NCBI RefSeq assembly: GCF_009617995.1
Contig: NZ_CP044129.1
Span: 248,001-312,000, forward strand
Reading direction: 5' to 3'
Source of the DNA: Halomicrobium sp. LC1Hm
Lineage (GTDB): Archaea > Halobacteriota > Halobacteria > Halobacteriales > Haloarculaceae
Length of the DNA: 64,000 bases
This document shows, piece after piece, positions 1 to 9,669 of the stretch. The notes under the pieces were generated by a model. That model did no database searches, was not told the DNA's origin, and saw only the letters and a program-made list of their open reading frames with translations. The position numbers and the translations under genes are program-made. The first letter of the stretch is position 1, and every line of letters begins with the position of its first letter.

Positions 1-120
1 CTTTGAGTCGTCGGCACGCTCCTCGACGACGGCAGACAGCTGTTCGCTGGGGAACTCCTCCTGGGGGAGCGGTTCCGGGGCGATCGACGGATTGGCCTCG
101 CCCGACGATGGCTGGCTCAT
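1..120 (-). CDS. N-terminus of an unidentified protein (runs off the window)
   Basis: An open frame starts with ATG at 120 on the minus strand and continues past the window edge. The visible 40 residues begin MSQPSSGEANPSIAPEPLPQ and are Pro/Glu-rich and hydrophilic, with no signal peptide or membrane segment. It is divergent from the GH9 gene that starts at 338. The 217 bases between them hold the promoters of both and a degenerate half of the palindromic repeat family near 274-294. I do not recognise the family from this stub. Confidence 0.55.
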   Translation of the reverse strand, partial: MSQPSSGEANPSIAPEPLPQEEFPSEQLSAVVEERADDSK

Positions 121-337
121 AGCACTGGATTGGGCCCCGAGCGGTATTGTTACAGAGCGACTACCGGCGTGTCGGCGTCTGAAACGACCGGCAGTCGGCG
201 GCTTCCGGGGGCCTCAGGCGGCCGGCCGCCGATCAGTGACGTGTGTCGTGACTCGGGGCAGGGCCATCTCGTGACGGTGACAGCCGACAGTGTAAGCCGA
301 CCCTAAAGCTAAGCGGACGGGGACGAACATACGGACG

Positions 338-2017
338 ATGGAGATTCTGGTCAACCAACTCGGTTACGAGACCGATGGTCCGAAACGAGCGGTCTGTCGC
401 GCGACGGAGCGCCGCGACCTCGATCGTTTCGTGTTGCACGACGGGGACAGCGTCGTCTTCGAGGGGACGCCGGAGTTCGTCGGCGGCGTCGCCGACTGGG
501 GAGAGTGGGTCTTCTGGACGCTCGATTTCTCCTCGCTCTCCGACCCCGGCGAGTACACGCTCCGGGCCGGCGAGGCCCACTCGCGGCGCTTCGAGATCGC
601 CGAAGACCTCCACAAGGAGACGCTCCTGTCCGACCTGCTGTACTACTGCAAGACCCAGCGTGCCAGCGGCGAGTACGACCGGGCCGACCGGTCGGTGCCG
701 TTCGTGGGCGACCGCGAGGGGACCGTCGACGTACACGGCGGCTGGTACGACGCCTCGGGCGACATGAGCAAGTATCTGAGTCACCTCAGCTACGCCAACT
801 ACTTCAACCCACAGCAGGTTCCGATCGTCGCCTGGGGACTCGCAGACGGGCGAGACAGGCTACACGACGGCGACCACAGGCTGGGCGGGGAACTCGACGC
901 GCGACTGCGCGAGGAGATCCACCACGGCGCGGACTTCCTCGTCCGGATGCAAGACGACGCGGGCTACTTCTACATGACCGTCTTCGACCAGTGGTCCAAG
1001 GACGTAGACCGGCGGGAGATCTGTGCCTACGAGACCGAGGAGGGACACAAGACGACCGACTACGAGGCCGGATACCGCCAGGGCGGGGGCGTCGCGATTG
1101 CCGCGCTGGCTCGCGCCAGCCAGGTCGAGGGACCGGGCGCGTTCGACCGAGAGACCTACCGCGAGGCCGCGATTGAGGGGTTCGACCACCTGCAGGCCCA
1201 CAACACGGCGTACCTCGACGACGGGACCGAGAACGTCATCGACGACTACTGCGCGTTGCTCGCCGCCACGGAGCTTGCCGCCGCCACGGACGACGAGCGG
1301 TTCCGGACGGCCGCCAGAGAGCGCGCCCAGTCGCTGCTCGACCGCCAGACGAGCGACGATCGCTACGACGGGTGGTGGCGTGCGGACGACGACGACCGCC
1401 CCTTCTATCACGCGTCCGACGAGGGGCTGCCGATCGTCGCACTGTTGCGCTACCGGGAGGTCGACGCCGACGGGCCGCTGGACGACGCCGTCGCGAACGC
1501 GATCGAGCGCTTCTGGACGTTCCAGACGACGATCGGCGACGAGGTCACCAACCCCTTCGACTACCCGCGCCAGTACGCCAGACCGGTCGACGAGGACGAA
1601 CCGCGCGCGTCGTTCTTCATGCCCCACGAGAACGAGACCGGCTACTGGTGGCAGGGCGAGAACGCCCGGATCGCATCGCTGGCGACCGCTGCCGCGCGGT
1701 CGCGGGCACAGCTCGACGCGGAGCTGGGCGAGCGCCTCGATCAGTTCGTCCAGGCGCAACTGGACTGGATCCTCGGGTCGAACCCCTTCGGCGTCTGCAT
1801 GGTCCACGGCGTCGGCGCGCCGGAACCGACCTACCACCGCCAGTTTCGCAACGTCCCCGGCGGCGTCCAGAACGGTATCACCGCCGGCTTCGAGAACGAG
1901 GCCGACATCGCCTACTGTCCCGAGCCCTGGGGCGACGACCACGCGCACCGCTGGCGCTGGGCCGAGCAGTGGATTCCCCACTCGGCCTGGCTGTTCCTGG
2001 CGGTCAGCTCGCTGTAG
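338..2017 (+). CDS. Glycoside hydrolase family 9 enzyme (endoglucanase-like)
   Basis: 559 residues. The N-terminal 85 or so match the Ig-like domain found before many GH9 catalytic domains (opening MEILVNQLGYETDGPKRAV). The rest is the GH9 alpha/alpha barrel, with the catalytic-base segment GGWYDASGD at 134-142 and a C-terminal block with LGSNPFG and WAEQWIPHSAWL that holds the candidate acid Glu. GH9 enzymes hydrolyse beta-1,4-glucans or related oligosaccharides. There is no Sec or Tat signal, so the enzyme is predicted to be cytoplasmic and to act on imported oligosaccharides. The usual GGWYDAGD motif carries one extra residue here. The exact substrate cannot be called from sequence. Confidence 0.88.
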   Translation: MEILVNQLGYETDGPKRAVCRATERRDLDRFVLHDGDSVVFEGTPEFVGGVADWGEWVFWTLDFSSLSDPGEYTLRAGEAHSRRFEIAEDLHKETLLSDLLYYCKTQRASGEYDRADRSVPFVGDREGTVDVHGGWYDASGDMSKYLSHLSYANYFNPQQVPIVAWGLADGRDRLHDGDHRLGGELDARLREEIHHGADFLVRMQDDAGYFYMTVFDQWSKDVDRREICAYETEEGHKTTDYEAGYRQGGGVAIAALARASQVEGPGAFDRETYREAAIEGFDHLQAHNTAYLDDGTENVIDDYCALLAATELAAATDDERFRTAARERAQSLLDRQTSDDRYDGWWRADDDDRPFYHASDEGLPIVALLRYREVDADGPLDDAVANAIERFWTFQTTIGDEVTNPFDYPRQYARPVDEDEPRASFFMPHENETGYWWQGENARIASLATAAARSRAQLDAELGERLDQFVQAQLDWILGSNPFGVCMVHGVGAPEPTYHRQFRNVPGGVQNGITAGFENEADIAYCPEPWGDDHAHRWRWAEQWIPHSAWLFLAVSSL

Positions 2018-2028
2018 CGTCGGGAGCG

Positions 2029-2036
2029 GTATATAG
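2029..2036 (+). promoter_or_regulatory. TATA box upstream of the coiled-coil gene
   Basis: TATATA occurs at about 2030-2035, just after the GH9 stop and about 70 bases before the ATG at 2104. This is consistent with an archaeal promoter that gives a leader of roughly 40 nt. Confidence 0.4.
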
Positions 2037-2103
2037 GACACATAGCAACCGCCTACATCCCCCGTTCCGTCGCCACCGCTACGAGCGAGCGGCCACCCGA
2101 ACC

Positions 2104-2886
2104 ATGCCAGAGACACGCCAGTCCCGGATCGAGCACGCGCTCGAACTGCTCGACCGGGAAGTGACCTACGCGAGCGACGAACGGTCCGCGTTCGAGCGGT
2201 TCCGGTCCCGCGTCCGGACGCTCGATCCGACGAGTCCGAGACACCCCGGCGTCCGGGCGGGCGGCGGTGGCGTCGTCGCCCTCGAAACGGCCGCGCCGCC
2301 GGACGCCGCGGCACGCACGGTCCGACAGGCCTACGACGAGACGGTCCTGTCGGTGCCACACTTCGAGGCCGAGTACGGCGAGACGCTACGGCAGAACTTC
2401 GAGGCAGAACTGGGGACCGAAGTTGCCGTCCAGGTGTTCGAGACCGGGCGAGTGACACGGCCGGTCCACGACGCCCTGCTGGCGGCCACCGAGCAGGCGA
2501 TCGAAGAGCGGACGACGTACCTGGAGACGCTCCGGACCGAACGGGACTCGCTGTGTCGGGCTCGCGACCGGCTCGACGACTGCGAATCGCGGGCTGCCGA
2601 GCTCGGGGCACGGCTCACGACGGCGGACAGCCCCGATCGCAGCGGGATCGACGAACAGTTGCAGTCACTCGAAGCGGTCTGTGAGGACGTGGCCCAGACC
2701 AGGCAGGAACTGCTCCACGGCCGTTCGACCGCACAGCTGGTCGGCATCTCCGGGGAGACGCTCGTCCAGTTCCTCTACGCGGAGTGTACGGCGACGTGCC
2801 CGGTGCTGGCCGACGCCGCCGACTGCATCGAGACGATCCGACACCAGCGTCGGCGGAGTCTCACGCTGCCGGCCGTCACGTCCTGA
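2104..2886 (+). CDS. Conserved haloarchaeal coiled-coil protein (DUF7260-like), tail derived from the palindromic repeat
   Basis: 260 residues from ATG 2104. It is charged and mostly helical, with a coiled coil around residues 120-200 and Cys residues near the end. It resembles haloarchaeal DUF7260-type proteins of unknown function; this match is from memory and tentative. The ORF is open further upstream only because the antisense and alternative frames of the GC-rich GH9 gene stay open, and the TATA box at 2030 supports the 2104 start. The last residues, LTLPAVTS and then the stop, match the peptide encoded by one arm of the palindromic repeat family in this window. The C-terminus and stop codon may therefore come from an inserted repeat. 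Confidence 0.7.
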   Translation: MPETRQSRIEHALELLDREVTYASDERSAFERFRSRVRTLDPTSPRHPGVRAGGGGVVALETAAPPDAAARTVRQAYDETVLSVPHFEAEYGETLRQNFEAELGTEVAVQVFETGRVTRPVHDALLAATEQAIEERTTYLETLRTERDSLCRARDRLDDCESRAAELGARLTTADSPDRSGIDEQLQSLEAVCEDVAQTRQELLHGRSTAQLVGISGETLVQFLYAECTATCPVLADAADCIETIRHQRRRSLTLPAVTS

Positions 2887-2920
2887 CGCCTCGCGACCGC
2901 TCTCCGCAGTGACGGGCGAC

Positions 2921-4183
2921 TCACCGCTCGGGGTGGCACGGGCCGTCGAAGCCGCCCCGGACGAGGGGCTTGGCGACGTGACGCCGCGCCACCGGCGGGA
3001 CCTCGTACCAGCCGGGCTCGATCGCTCGGGCCAGCGAGCGCTCGACCTTGCCGTCGCGGTGGGTGTCACAGTCTCGACAGCGGTAGCCCTGATCGCGCCC
3101 GGCGCTGCTCATCGATCGGCCGCACGCCGGACACTCCGGTGTCACCAGTTCCGTCTGGACGGGATCACGCAGCGCGAACTTCTCCAGTTTGAGCGTGCCG
3201 TCGCCGACCTCGCCACAGACCGTCAGCACGTCGCCGGAGTGGAGCGCCCGGACCCGGTCCCGGAAGCGCTTGGTCGGCTCGAAGGCGGCACACTCGATCG
3301 TCGCGTCTCCGTCGGCCAGTGTGAGGAAGACGTGACCCCCTTCCCGCGTTTCCGGTGGCTCGACCACGGTCCCGTCAGTCCGGTAGGCACTGCCGTCGGT
3401 CAGCGCGTCCAGCGGGGCCGACCGGAGGTGAGCGTCGGTCCCCTGATTCGTCACGAAGGTCCGCGTCCGGGCGACGGGTTCGCCGTCGATCGCTCCTGCG
3501 ACGCTGCGACAGGCCTCTGGATCGTCGCCGCGGATGCCGTAGAGGATCGGACACGGCGTCCGGGGGACACAGACCGGATATCCCGACGCGTGATCGACGG
3601 TGTCCCAGACCGTCGGGTAGTGGCGGTCGGCGGCGGCGAAGACGGAGTCGGCGTCGACGGAGCGCTCGGTTCCCCAGCGGTCGCGCTCGCGGTAGGCGAT
3701 GTGCTCGTACGTCCAGTCCTCGAAGGCCCGCCAGGCACCGACCGCGGCGAGCGCGCCGATCAGACCGCGACCGTTGCCGACGGCCGTCGACTCGAAGCCG
3801 GCGTCGGCGATCCGTCGGCGGGCCGTCTCGACGTCGAGTAGCTCGTGGACGGCAGCCTCGGCGTGGTCGGCGGCGGCCTCGGGGACGGCCGCCGGATCAC
3901 AGTCCGCGACGACCAGTCCGGGGTTCGTCCGGGGATCGTCGGCCGCCATGGCGAGTGCGTCGGCCCCGAGATCGAGTGCGCGATCGGCGGCCACGTCACA
4001 GTGGACCGCCAGCGCGGCGTTGCCGCGGGTCTTGTGCTCGACGGCGGGGTCGAGTCGGACCAAGAGCGTCCGCTGGACCGACCCGCCCGCGGCCTCGATG
4101 CGCTCTGCTAGCCGCGTGGCTGCGAACGTCGTACACATCCCCTCGGTGCGGGAGTCGGTGTCGTCGAGGCCGATGACCGTCAC
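2921..4183 (-). CDS. tiaS: tRNA(Ile2) 2-agmatinylcytidine synthetase TiaS
   Basis: 420 residues from GTG 4183. TiaS uses ATP and agmatine to convert C34 of tRNA-Ile(CAU) to agmatidine so that it reads AUA. Seen: the N-terminal ATP-site motif GLDDTDS immediately after the start, the conserved middle domain ([14 protein letters not shown]), an OB-fold region, and a C-terminal zinc ribbon with two Cys pairs (CPACGRS and CRDC). The frame is open upstream to 4306, but family members begin at [11 protein letters not shown], so the GTG is preferred. It is divergent from the HTH regulator at 4350, a pairing I recall from other archaea. Confidence 0.92.
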   Translation of the reverse strand: MTVIGLDDTDSRTEGMCTTFAATRLAERIEAAGGSVQRTLLVRLDPAVEHKTRGNAALAVHCDVAADRALDLGADALAMAADDPRTNPGLVVADCDPAAVPEAAADHAEAAVHELLDVETARRRIADAGFESTAVGNGRGLIGALAAVGAWRAFEDWTYEHIAYRERDRWGTERSVDADSVFAAADRHYPTVWDTVDHASGYPVCVPRTPCPILYGIRGDDPEACRSVAGAIDGEPVARTRTFVTNQGTDAHLRSAPLDALTDGSAYRTDGTVVEPPETREGGHVFLTLADGDATIECAAFEPTKRFRDRVRALHSGDVLTVCGEVGDGTLKLEKFALRDPVQTELVTPECPACGRSMSSAGRDQGYRCRDCDTHRDGKVERSLARAIEPGWYEVPPVARRHVAKPLVRGGFDGPCHPER

Positions 4184-4349
4184 GCCGTCGGCTACGCTAC
4201 GGGACACTTTCGGCGTTTCGACTGTCGGTGAGCCCGCAAGCGCGTCGACCTGTCGTCGAGTAGACGAGAACTGGAGATACAGCCGTCCTATCCCGGCGCA
4301 ACGCATATATGCAGCGAATATCTTGTGTTATAGAGAGGGACAGAGTACT

Positions 4350-5318
4350 ATGTCACGGTCGGCACTGGTCGAGAACGTCACGGCGATGCTGGAAGACGCT
4401 GGCTTCCTCGTCAGCGACCGGTGTGCGATTCGGCCGAAGAGCTTCGACGTTGCAGCGCGGCGCGGGGAGGACGTGTTGCTGGTGAAGATCCTGGGCAACA
4501 TCGACGCGTTCGACGCCATGACCGGCGCGGAGATGCGACGCCTGGGGACCTACCTGAACGCGACGCCGATGGTCGTCGGCCTCCGGACCCGCGACGAGGA
4601 ACTCAAACCCGGCGTCGTCTACTTCAGGCACGGCGTCCCAGTGCTGTCGCCGGACACGGCGATGGACCTGTTCGTCGAGGAGGTCCCGCCGCTGATCTAC
4701 GCCGCGCCGGGCGGGCTGTACGTCAACATCGACAGCGAGGTCCTCGCGGACGCCCGCGAGGACCGGGACTGGTCGCTGGGGCGACTCGCCAAAGAACTGG
4801 GTGTCTCCCGACGGACCGTCTCGAAGTACGAGGACGGGATGGACGCCTCCGTCGACGTGGCCGCCGAGCTCGAAGAGCTGTTCGACGCGCCGCTCACGTC
4901 GCCGGTCAGCGTCCTCGAGGGAGCCGAAGCCGTCCGAGAGGAGGACGACACCCCCGACGACCCGGACATCGATCCGGCCGACGAGTCGCTCGTGACCGTC
5001 TTTACCCGAATCGGCTTCGAGGTCCACCCGACGGACCGAGCGCCGTTCAAGACCGTCTCCGAGAACGAGCACGAGCGCCAGCAGGTCCTGACCGGTCGCT
5101 CGGAGTTCACCAAGACCGCCGAGAAGCGCGCCCGGATCATGTCCTCGGTCGGCGAGGTCACCCGGACCCGCTCGATTTACGTGGTCGACGAACTCAAACG
5201 GGAGTCCGTCGACGGCACCGCCATCATCGAGGAAAGCGAGATGGAGGCCATCGACGACGCCGACGACCTGCGAGACCTGATCATGGAACGGGGCGACGAT
5301 CCCGAAGAAGTCGCCTGA
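4350..5318 (+). CDS. Archaeal HTH regulator with a nuclease-like N-terminal domain
   Basis: 322 residues from ATG 4350. Residues 1-110 resemble an inactive restriction-endonuclease-like fold ([20 protein letters not shown]). A Cro/XRE-type helix-turn-helix follows near 140-165 ([21 protein letters not shown]), and then a C-terminal domain found in a conserved archaeal family of putative HTH regulators. It probably binds DNA in the cytoplasm; its target is unknown. TATA-like sequences (CATATAT and TTATAG at 4303-4333) lie between it and divergent tiaS. Confidence 0.85.
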   Translation: MSRSALVENVTAMLEDAGFLVSDRCAIRPKSFDVAARRGEDVLLVKILGNIDAFDAMTGAEMRRLGTYLNATPMVVGLRTRDEELKPGVVYFRHGVPVLSPDTAMDLFVEEVPPLIYAAPGGLYVNIDSEVLADAREDRDWSLGRLAKELGVSRRTVSKYEDGMDASVDVAAELEELFDAPLTSPVSVLEGAEAVREEDDTPDDPDIDPADESLVTVFTRIGFEVHPTDRAPFKTVSENEHERQQVLTGRSEFTKTAEKRARIMSSVGEVTRTRSIYVVDELKRESVDGTAIIEESEMEAIDDADDLRDLIMERGDDPEEVA

Positions 5319-5443
5319 CGACGCCGGCCTCGTCGCCTGCTCTCTTGTCGAGAAATCGCCATCTCACCAGCGGATAGCAGTGGTTGTCAATACGGTTTGT
5401 TTAGCGTTGAGGGTGAAACAGTCGCCCAATACAGGCGAGTCAC

Positions 5444-5990
5444 CTATAGTAGCCATTAAAAGAGCGTGTCATAGAATAAACCTCATAGAAGGTTATAGAA
5501 CAGTTCTCACACTATGATTACGGTACTTTTTCGATTGTCTCTGCGTTCGTAGTTGGTGATCGTGGCGATGAGGCGAAAATACTGCGTGAGAACACCTGCC
5601 CTTGTGCATGAACGTGGCCTTGGATGTGTGTTCGCTCGAGATGGCAGTCTTTCAGTGATCCATTGGTTCGTTCAACTCTTAGTACGGCGGTTGTACGTCT
5701 CGTATAGGATTGATTACGTCAGCTGTATGACCGTCGCTGTGTTCTTCAATGTAGGCTTCGGCCCTGGACCCAATGGCTTTCAGATTGCGGATATTCCGCG
5801 CATTGTACGGAGTGATTGGCACGATCCCTGCGGCTAGTAGGTGGTCGTACCAGTGGAGCGTGTCGTAGGCACTGTCACCATCCAGATCGGCTTGGCGCGG
5901 CGGGCACGTCACGCGCAGTGTGAATTGCCGTCTCCGTCGGGGCGAACACGTCGAACTCTTCGAGAAACTCGAAAGGACAGTGCTCAAACA
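5444..5990 (-). pseudogene. Decayed IS4/IS5-type transposase with one terminal repeat
   Basis: On the minus strand, 5679-5900 encodes a clear transposase segment (DGDSAYDTLHWYDHLLAAG, then ITPYNARN). The C-terminal region follows toward 5500 in other frames (ERTN, then a region like HVHAQGQVFSRSIF and ITNYER), so it has several frameshifts. CTATAGTAGCCATT at 5444-5457 looks like one terminus. The same 14 bases end the 86-bp MITE at 60667-60752, which makes this element a candidate relative of the MITE's parent. No matching right terminus is obvious before 6178. Nothing else coding is seen between 5319 and 6177. Confidence 0.65.
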
Positions 5991-6177
5991 ACGCTACTGT
6001 TTCGGCCTCCACGATTATTGAAGAACGAGTCTTCTGAACGACCATCTTTCAGAGTTGCTGAAATCAGTCCACCTCAGTATTCTCTCTGTTCTTTTATGCA
6101 GTAACAGTTCCACAATACATTTTCATTAAATATAAATCCAAAAAATATATTATATCTCAATTTGATTATTGAGGTAG

Positions 6178-7242
6178 ATGTCTCCGAAAAGAAATCCGAA
6201 AACACGACGTAATGTCCTTCAAACTATGGCTGGTATTGGTACTGCCAGCATCGGTGCCACTGGCATGATTGGTTCGGTGAATGGAGAGTCTGAATCGGTA
6301 GTCACGGCACTCAACGAGGATTCTGTCACCTATACCGACGACGCTACAGATTCTGAGACTGGCGGTGACCCCTATGGAGAAGGCGAATTCAAGACGACTC
6401 TTGCTAGCGGGATCATCAAGTATCGTGGTGTCTGGCGACCGAGCATCGATGCATGGGAATTCGATTACTCACTCAGCGGCATTACCGAAAATAGGTTCAC
6501 TGACGATAACTCCCCCGCCGAACGCATGTGGTGGCAAGAGGCCTATGTCAACAAGTCAGATGCCACTAACTTCGACGCACTTTATACCCGTGACGATTCG
6601 AACTGGGTTGGTGTAAAAGAAGGATCGGGAAACAGTCCAGTTGACTACTCGTCGTACGATAACGTCAAGACGGCTGCTAGTATCGCTCTCGGGGTACTTA
6701 ACCCCGCCGCAGGAACTGCCTACGCTGTCAGTGACTTCGTAGAGGATCTCATACACCAATGGTACCAGCGAAATAGAGTCAGCACGAAGTGGTACTTTGA
6801 TACGACCGCGGGGCCGGACGATCACCACACTGGCCACTACTTCAAACTCCGCGCAGAACTCAACAAAGGTAACCGTGTCATATTCGATATTAACGATATC
6901 GCTGCCGCGTACGGGGAACACGTTGTTTCGAACAAATTCTCAATCATCTCATATGGCTCCACGACGACGCCAAACTCGCTAAGCACCCAAGAGCGTCGCC
7001 AGCAGGGGATTCGCCGAGTCACGCCGTCTGATAGGTTTGAATTGGCGGGGCAGTACCCTCGATTGGTCAGGAAACTCGACGAGGAGGACGGCCCCATTTA
7101 CGTCTCGACTAAACCACGGACTAAAATAGTACACAAGGGTAGTGAAGTGCCTGAACACGTTCGTGAAGAAATCAAGTCTGGCCCTGGTACGCGTCGTGGG
7201 CTCCCCGGCGATTCAAAGTCTCAGCGACATCGACATCACTGA
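6178..7242 (+). CDS. Exported hypothetical protein with Tat-like signal
   Basis: 354 residues. It begins with a twin-arginine leader (TRRNVLQTMAGIGTASIGA), so export in folded form by Tat is likely. The mature part is aromatic- and Asp/Asn-rich, with an amphipathic stretch near 165-185 and a His/Arg-rich C-terminus. No family is recognised. An AT-rich promoter (TATATTATATC at about 6147-6160) lies 20-30 bases before the ATG, suggesting a very short leader. Base composition is lower in GC than the flanking core genes, and it sits in the accessory patch between transposon remnants, so it was probably acquired. Bases 7243-7394 hold nothing recognisable. Confidence 0.7.
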   Translation: MSPKRNPKTRRNVLQTMAGIGTASIGATGMIGSVNGESESVVTALNEDSVTYTDDATDSETGGDPYGEGEFKTTLASGIIKYRGVWRPSIDAWEFDYSLSGITENRFTDDNSPAERMWWQEAYVNKSDATNFDALYTRDDSNWVGVKEGSGNSPVDYSSYDNVKTAASIALGVLNPAAGTAYAVSDFVEDLIHQWYQRNRVSTKWYFDTTAGPDDHHTGHYFKLRAELNKGNRVIFDINDIAAAYGEHVVSNKFSIISYGSTTTPNSLSTQERRQQGIRRVTPSDRFELAGQYPRLVRKLDEEDGPIYVSTKPRTKIVHKGSEVPEHVREEIKSGPGTRRGLPGDSKSQRHRHH

Positions 7243-7394
7243 CTACCGAACTGCAGCTGCTCGACCCCCTTATCCATTCTTTTTGCGGTATTCGGCCGTA
7301 GCATCCCTCACTGCCAGTGGAACTGTTCCTGGCATCCACGCCATCCTCTGTTATGGATGTTACAAGAAGTCGCGAGGCAGATCACGGTCGCTGG

Positions 7395-7868
7395 TTAGGC
7401 GTCGCCATCAGTAAACGAGCATCCACCGTCGTACTCGGCAACTCGTTCACATCCCGCGCGAACGTAGAATTCGAACGTTTTAGATTTCCAGTCGTCGTAC
7501 ACACCACGGGCAGTTACGCAATCGGGAGTTCCGTCTATGGCTCGATTCAGGGGTTGTTCAACCCAGTCAGCATCGTCGACGCGACCATGGAGTACGAACG
7601 TCGCAGCCGAACTGCCCCACGTACACTCAAGGGGATTCCCGTAGACGACACTTTCTTCGCGCCCACGGACCGTATGTGTCGATTCGTGGACTACTTCGTT
7701 TCTTCGCTCGACTCGGATTTGAAACCGGTGTGAAGACGTATCATAGTTTGAGACTCCCAGCCAGCCCAAACGGAGCGCCGAGTTGAACGGGTCGCTGACT
7801 GTACCAACACATCCACTGACAGATGCCAATACTGTTCCCGAGCTAGCGAGGAATTCTCGCCTATTCAT
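7395..7868 (-). CDS. Tat-exported lipoprotein, hypothetical
   Basis: 157 residues. The N-terminus MNRREFLASSGTVLASVSGC has a twin arginine and a lipobox ending at Cys20, so the protein should be exported by Tat and lipid-anchored. The mature domain is small, with four further Cys, probably a beta-sandwich. No family is recognised. A TATA-like element (AATATTTATTG on the minus strand, about 7884-7894) lies just upstream of ATG 7868. The IS copy at 7994 lies behind its promoter. Confidence 0.7.
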   Translation of the reverse strand: MNRREFLASSGTVLASVSGCVGTVSDPFNSALRLGWLGVSNYDTSSHRFQIRVERRNEVVHESTHTVRGREESVVYGNPLECTWGSSAATFVLHGRVDDADWVEQPLNRAIDGTPDCVTARGVYDDWKSKTFEFYVRAGCERVAEYDGGCSFTDGDA

Positions 7869-7993
7869 GCACTAAATTTATCTACAATAAATATTTTTAA
7901 CTGTCGGTTTGATGGAGAGGTGATACCAGCCTTCGGGCGACACCTGCTAAACGAGTCCAGATATAGTATCGAGCGTGTCGTAGGAGCTGTTAT

Positions 7994-8646
7994 GGCACTG
8001 TCCAGTTCAGAACTTCCTCCGCTGGCGTTCGTCCGTCGAGTGCTTATTGGGTCGTTCGTGGTTGTAGTGGTGTCTGAAGCGCCGTAACCACTGTCTGGCG
8101 CTGGATTGACTGCCCCGCCAGTACGTATGGAAGCGGTCGATTCGCATGGTGACGGTCTGGAACCATTTTTCGATGTGGTTCCGCGTTCGATAGTCAAGCC
8201 GACCGCTCAATTCCTGACGGGCGAGGGCAGTCAGATAGCCGCCAGCATCGACGAGAAACTCTGTGTCGGCGAGATCGTGTTTCTCGGTAAGCCGATGCAG
8301 AAACGCCGCTGCGGGGTCGGTCCCGCGGCGGCTGAATACGTCGATTTCGAGCAGTAACTTCGAGTCAGTGTCGATCGCGGCGTAGAGCCACTTCTTTTCG
8401 CCGTCAACCTCGATCTGTTTTTCGTCGACCGCGATCCTCGACGGCGCTGCCGTCGGCGGGTCGCTCTGTGCTTCAGACAACGTATGAACCCAGTTCCAGA
8501 CTGCGCCGTGGGAGCGATCGACACCCAACAACTCTAAGATAGCGACCGTCTCCCTGATCGACAGCCCCGCCGTGTGGAGACGCATCCAAACCGCCGGACG
8601 GGTGTCGGTGTGCGCTCGTTCCTCAATCCCTCAACTAGACAGTGCC
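7994..8646 (-). mobile_element. IS6-like insertion sequence, copy 1 (defective)
   Basis: Imperfect terminal repeats GGCACTGTCCAGTT at 7994 and AACTAGACAGTGCC ending at 8646 bound this 653-bp element. It is related to copies at 26590-27242 and 29255-29967. Compared with copy 2, it lacks 88 bp between two GAACGAGC repeats, leaving one GAACGAGC at 8614-8621. This deletion removes the start codon and about 22 codons of the transposase. No convincing target-site duplication flanks it. Confidence 0.85.
8007..8585 (-). pseudogene. IS6-like transposase, 5'-truncated and frameshifted (copy 1)
   Basis: The remnant keeps the DDE core: Asp in AVDEKQIEVDG, Asp in EFLVDAGGY and Glu in RNHIEKWFQ. The start region is missing because of the 88-bp deletion. 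A one-base deletion near the 3' end turns the ERPNQALDGRTPAEE tail seen in copy 2 into ERPNKHSTDERQRR. It is probably not active. Confidence 0.8.
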
Positions 8647-8822
8647 CTCCGGACGGATTCTTTGGATACGCGACAATGTTCAGTGTCCACGCCGTAGAGG
8701 CGACGGCCTTCGGTATGACGGGACTGCCTGGTGAGACGTCTGCCGCTATTCTGTCGATGCTCATCGGGGCAGTCATCGGAATCACGACTGATGAGGTGAG
8801 TTCGACCTTCGGAGAGTGCTGA
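8647..8822 (+). pseudogene. Fragment of a possible membrane protein
   Basis: Directly right of the IS, a plus-strand reading ends in AAILSMLIGAVIGITTDEV and a stop at 8822. It looks like a hydrophobic C-terminal fragment of a gene cut by the IS. It has no start of its own, and the matching upstream part is not evident left of the IS. This is a weak call. Confidence 0.3.
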
Positions 8823-8962
8823 ATAAGCGCTGTGTCTCTCGTATAGACCGCGAGTACCGGCGAACATCGAGATGGTACTGACAAGTAAATAGCACAGAGT
8901 AGTATTAATTTATCCCAATACGAAATATTATTATCCTTCAGCCACACCCACCAATCGTGTCA

Positions 8963-9601
8963 ATGAGACGGAGGCAAGCACTCAAATCGGTCGGGGCTGG
9001 TCTGACAATCACCAGTGGACTGTTGGGACTGAGCGGATCGGCCGCGGCTTCACAGAACCGGATCCAGTGTACAGTCACGGAGCAAAACGGCGTCCGGACG
9101 AAGTTCCAGATGTCGCTCGACGACGGCTCGTTCCTCGACTATCCAGACGACTGGGAGGCAGAGGACGGCACCCTGATCGGGACACTCGACGGCGAGAGCG
9201 AGACGTTCGCGATGCAGGCCGGGTACGGTGGCGGTCTGATGCAGCGCATGGGCTTCGACGACACCGGCAGTCGGGGCAGCGCTTCGGTCAGCTTTGATCC
9301 AGCGTATGCCGACTCGTGCGTGAGCGGTTTCACCGGTAGCGGCGAGGTGAGCGTACGAGAAGAAGCCGGGAACCGCGCGAAGTATCGCGTCCGAACGAAC
9401 GCGGGGATCGCAAAGAAGCCAGTGGTAACGCCACACGACGGCGATTCCGGAGACAGCGCGGCGGGTGTGGTGAAAGGCGGCCGGGACGACTACCAGACGC
9501 GTGGCTACATCGACCACGTCGACCTGGCCCTGAACAGTTCGACCGTGACGCTGCTGAGAGAGCAGTTCGACCCCACGGACTGTGACAGGCTGATCGGCTG
9601 A
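8963..9601 (+). CDS. Tat-exported hypothetical protein
   Basis: 212 residues from ATG 8963; a GTG six bases earlier is an alternative start. The leader MRRRQALKSVGAGLTITSGL is a Tat signal followed by an AxA-type cleavage region (GSAAAS). The mature domain of about 180 residues has a Gly-rich centre and two Cys. No family is recognised. AT-rich promoter sequence (ATTAATTTATCC, about 8904-8915) precedes it. Its GC content is near that of the core, unlike the gene at 6178. Confidence 0.7.
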   Translation: MRRRQALKSVGAGLTITSGLLGLSGSAAASQNRIQCTVTEQNGVRTKFQMSLDDGSFLDYPDDWEAEDGTLIGTLDGESETFAMQAGYGGGLMQRMGFDDTGSRGSASVSFDPAYADSCVSGFTGSGEVSVREEAGNRAKYRVRTNAGIAKKPVVTPHDGDSGDSAAGVVKGGRDDYQTRGYIDHVDLALNSSTVTLLREQFDPTDCDRLIG

Positions 9602-9620
9602 TCTCGTCCGTCGTCGATAT

Positions 9621-9669
9621 TTCGCCGCTCAGGGTGGCGACGATCGTGACGCGGTGACAGCCGGCAGTG
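9621..9669. repeat. Half copy of the 80-bp palindromic repeat
   Basis: This half copy carries the right arm of the family, with GGTGGCGACGATCGTGAC and then GTGACAGCCGGCAGT. The left arm is lost. It is joined directly to a fragment of the glutaredoxin 3' end at 9670-9719, as the copy at 29968 is joined to an rfcS fragment. Confidence 0.7.

Noticed and set aside
860-2611. 583-residue minus-strand ORF opposite GH9
   Set aside because: Arg/Pro-rich shadow frame of a GC-rich gene with clear GH9 motifs on the other strand.
2863-2886. LPAVTS as a sortase-type sorting signal
   Set aside because: It is not LPxTG, has no hydrophobic tail, and matches the translated palindromic repeat.
4183-4306. Longer TiaS start at 4306
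   Set aside because: The family begins at [11 protein letters not shown], and the extra 41 residues overlap the promoter region of the divergent gene.
5553-5837. 94-residue plus-strand ORF
   Set aside because: It is antisense to the recognised transposase remnant.
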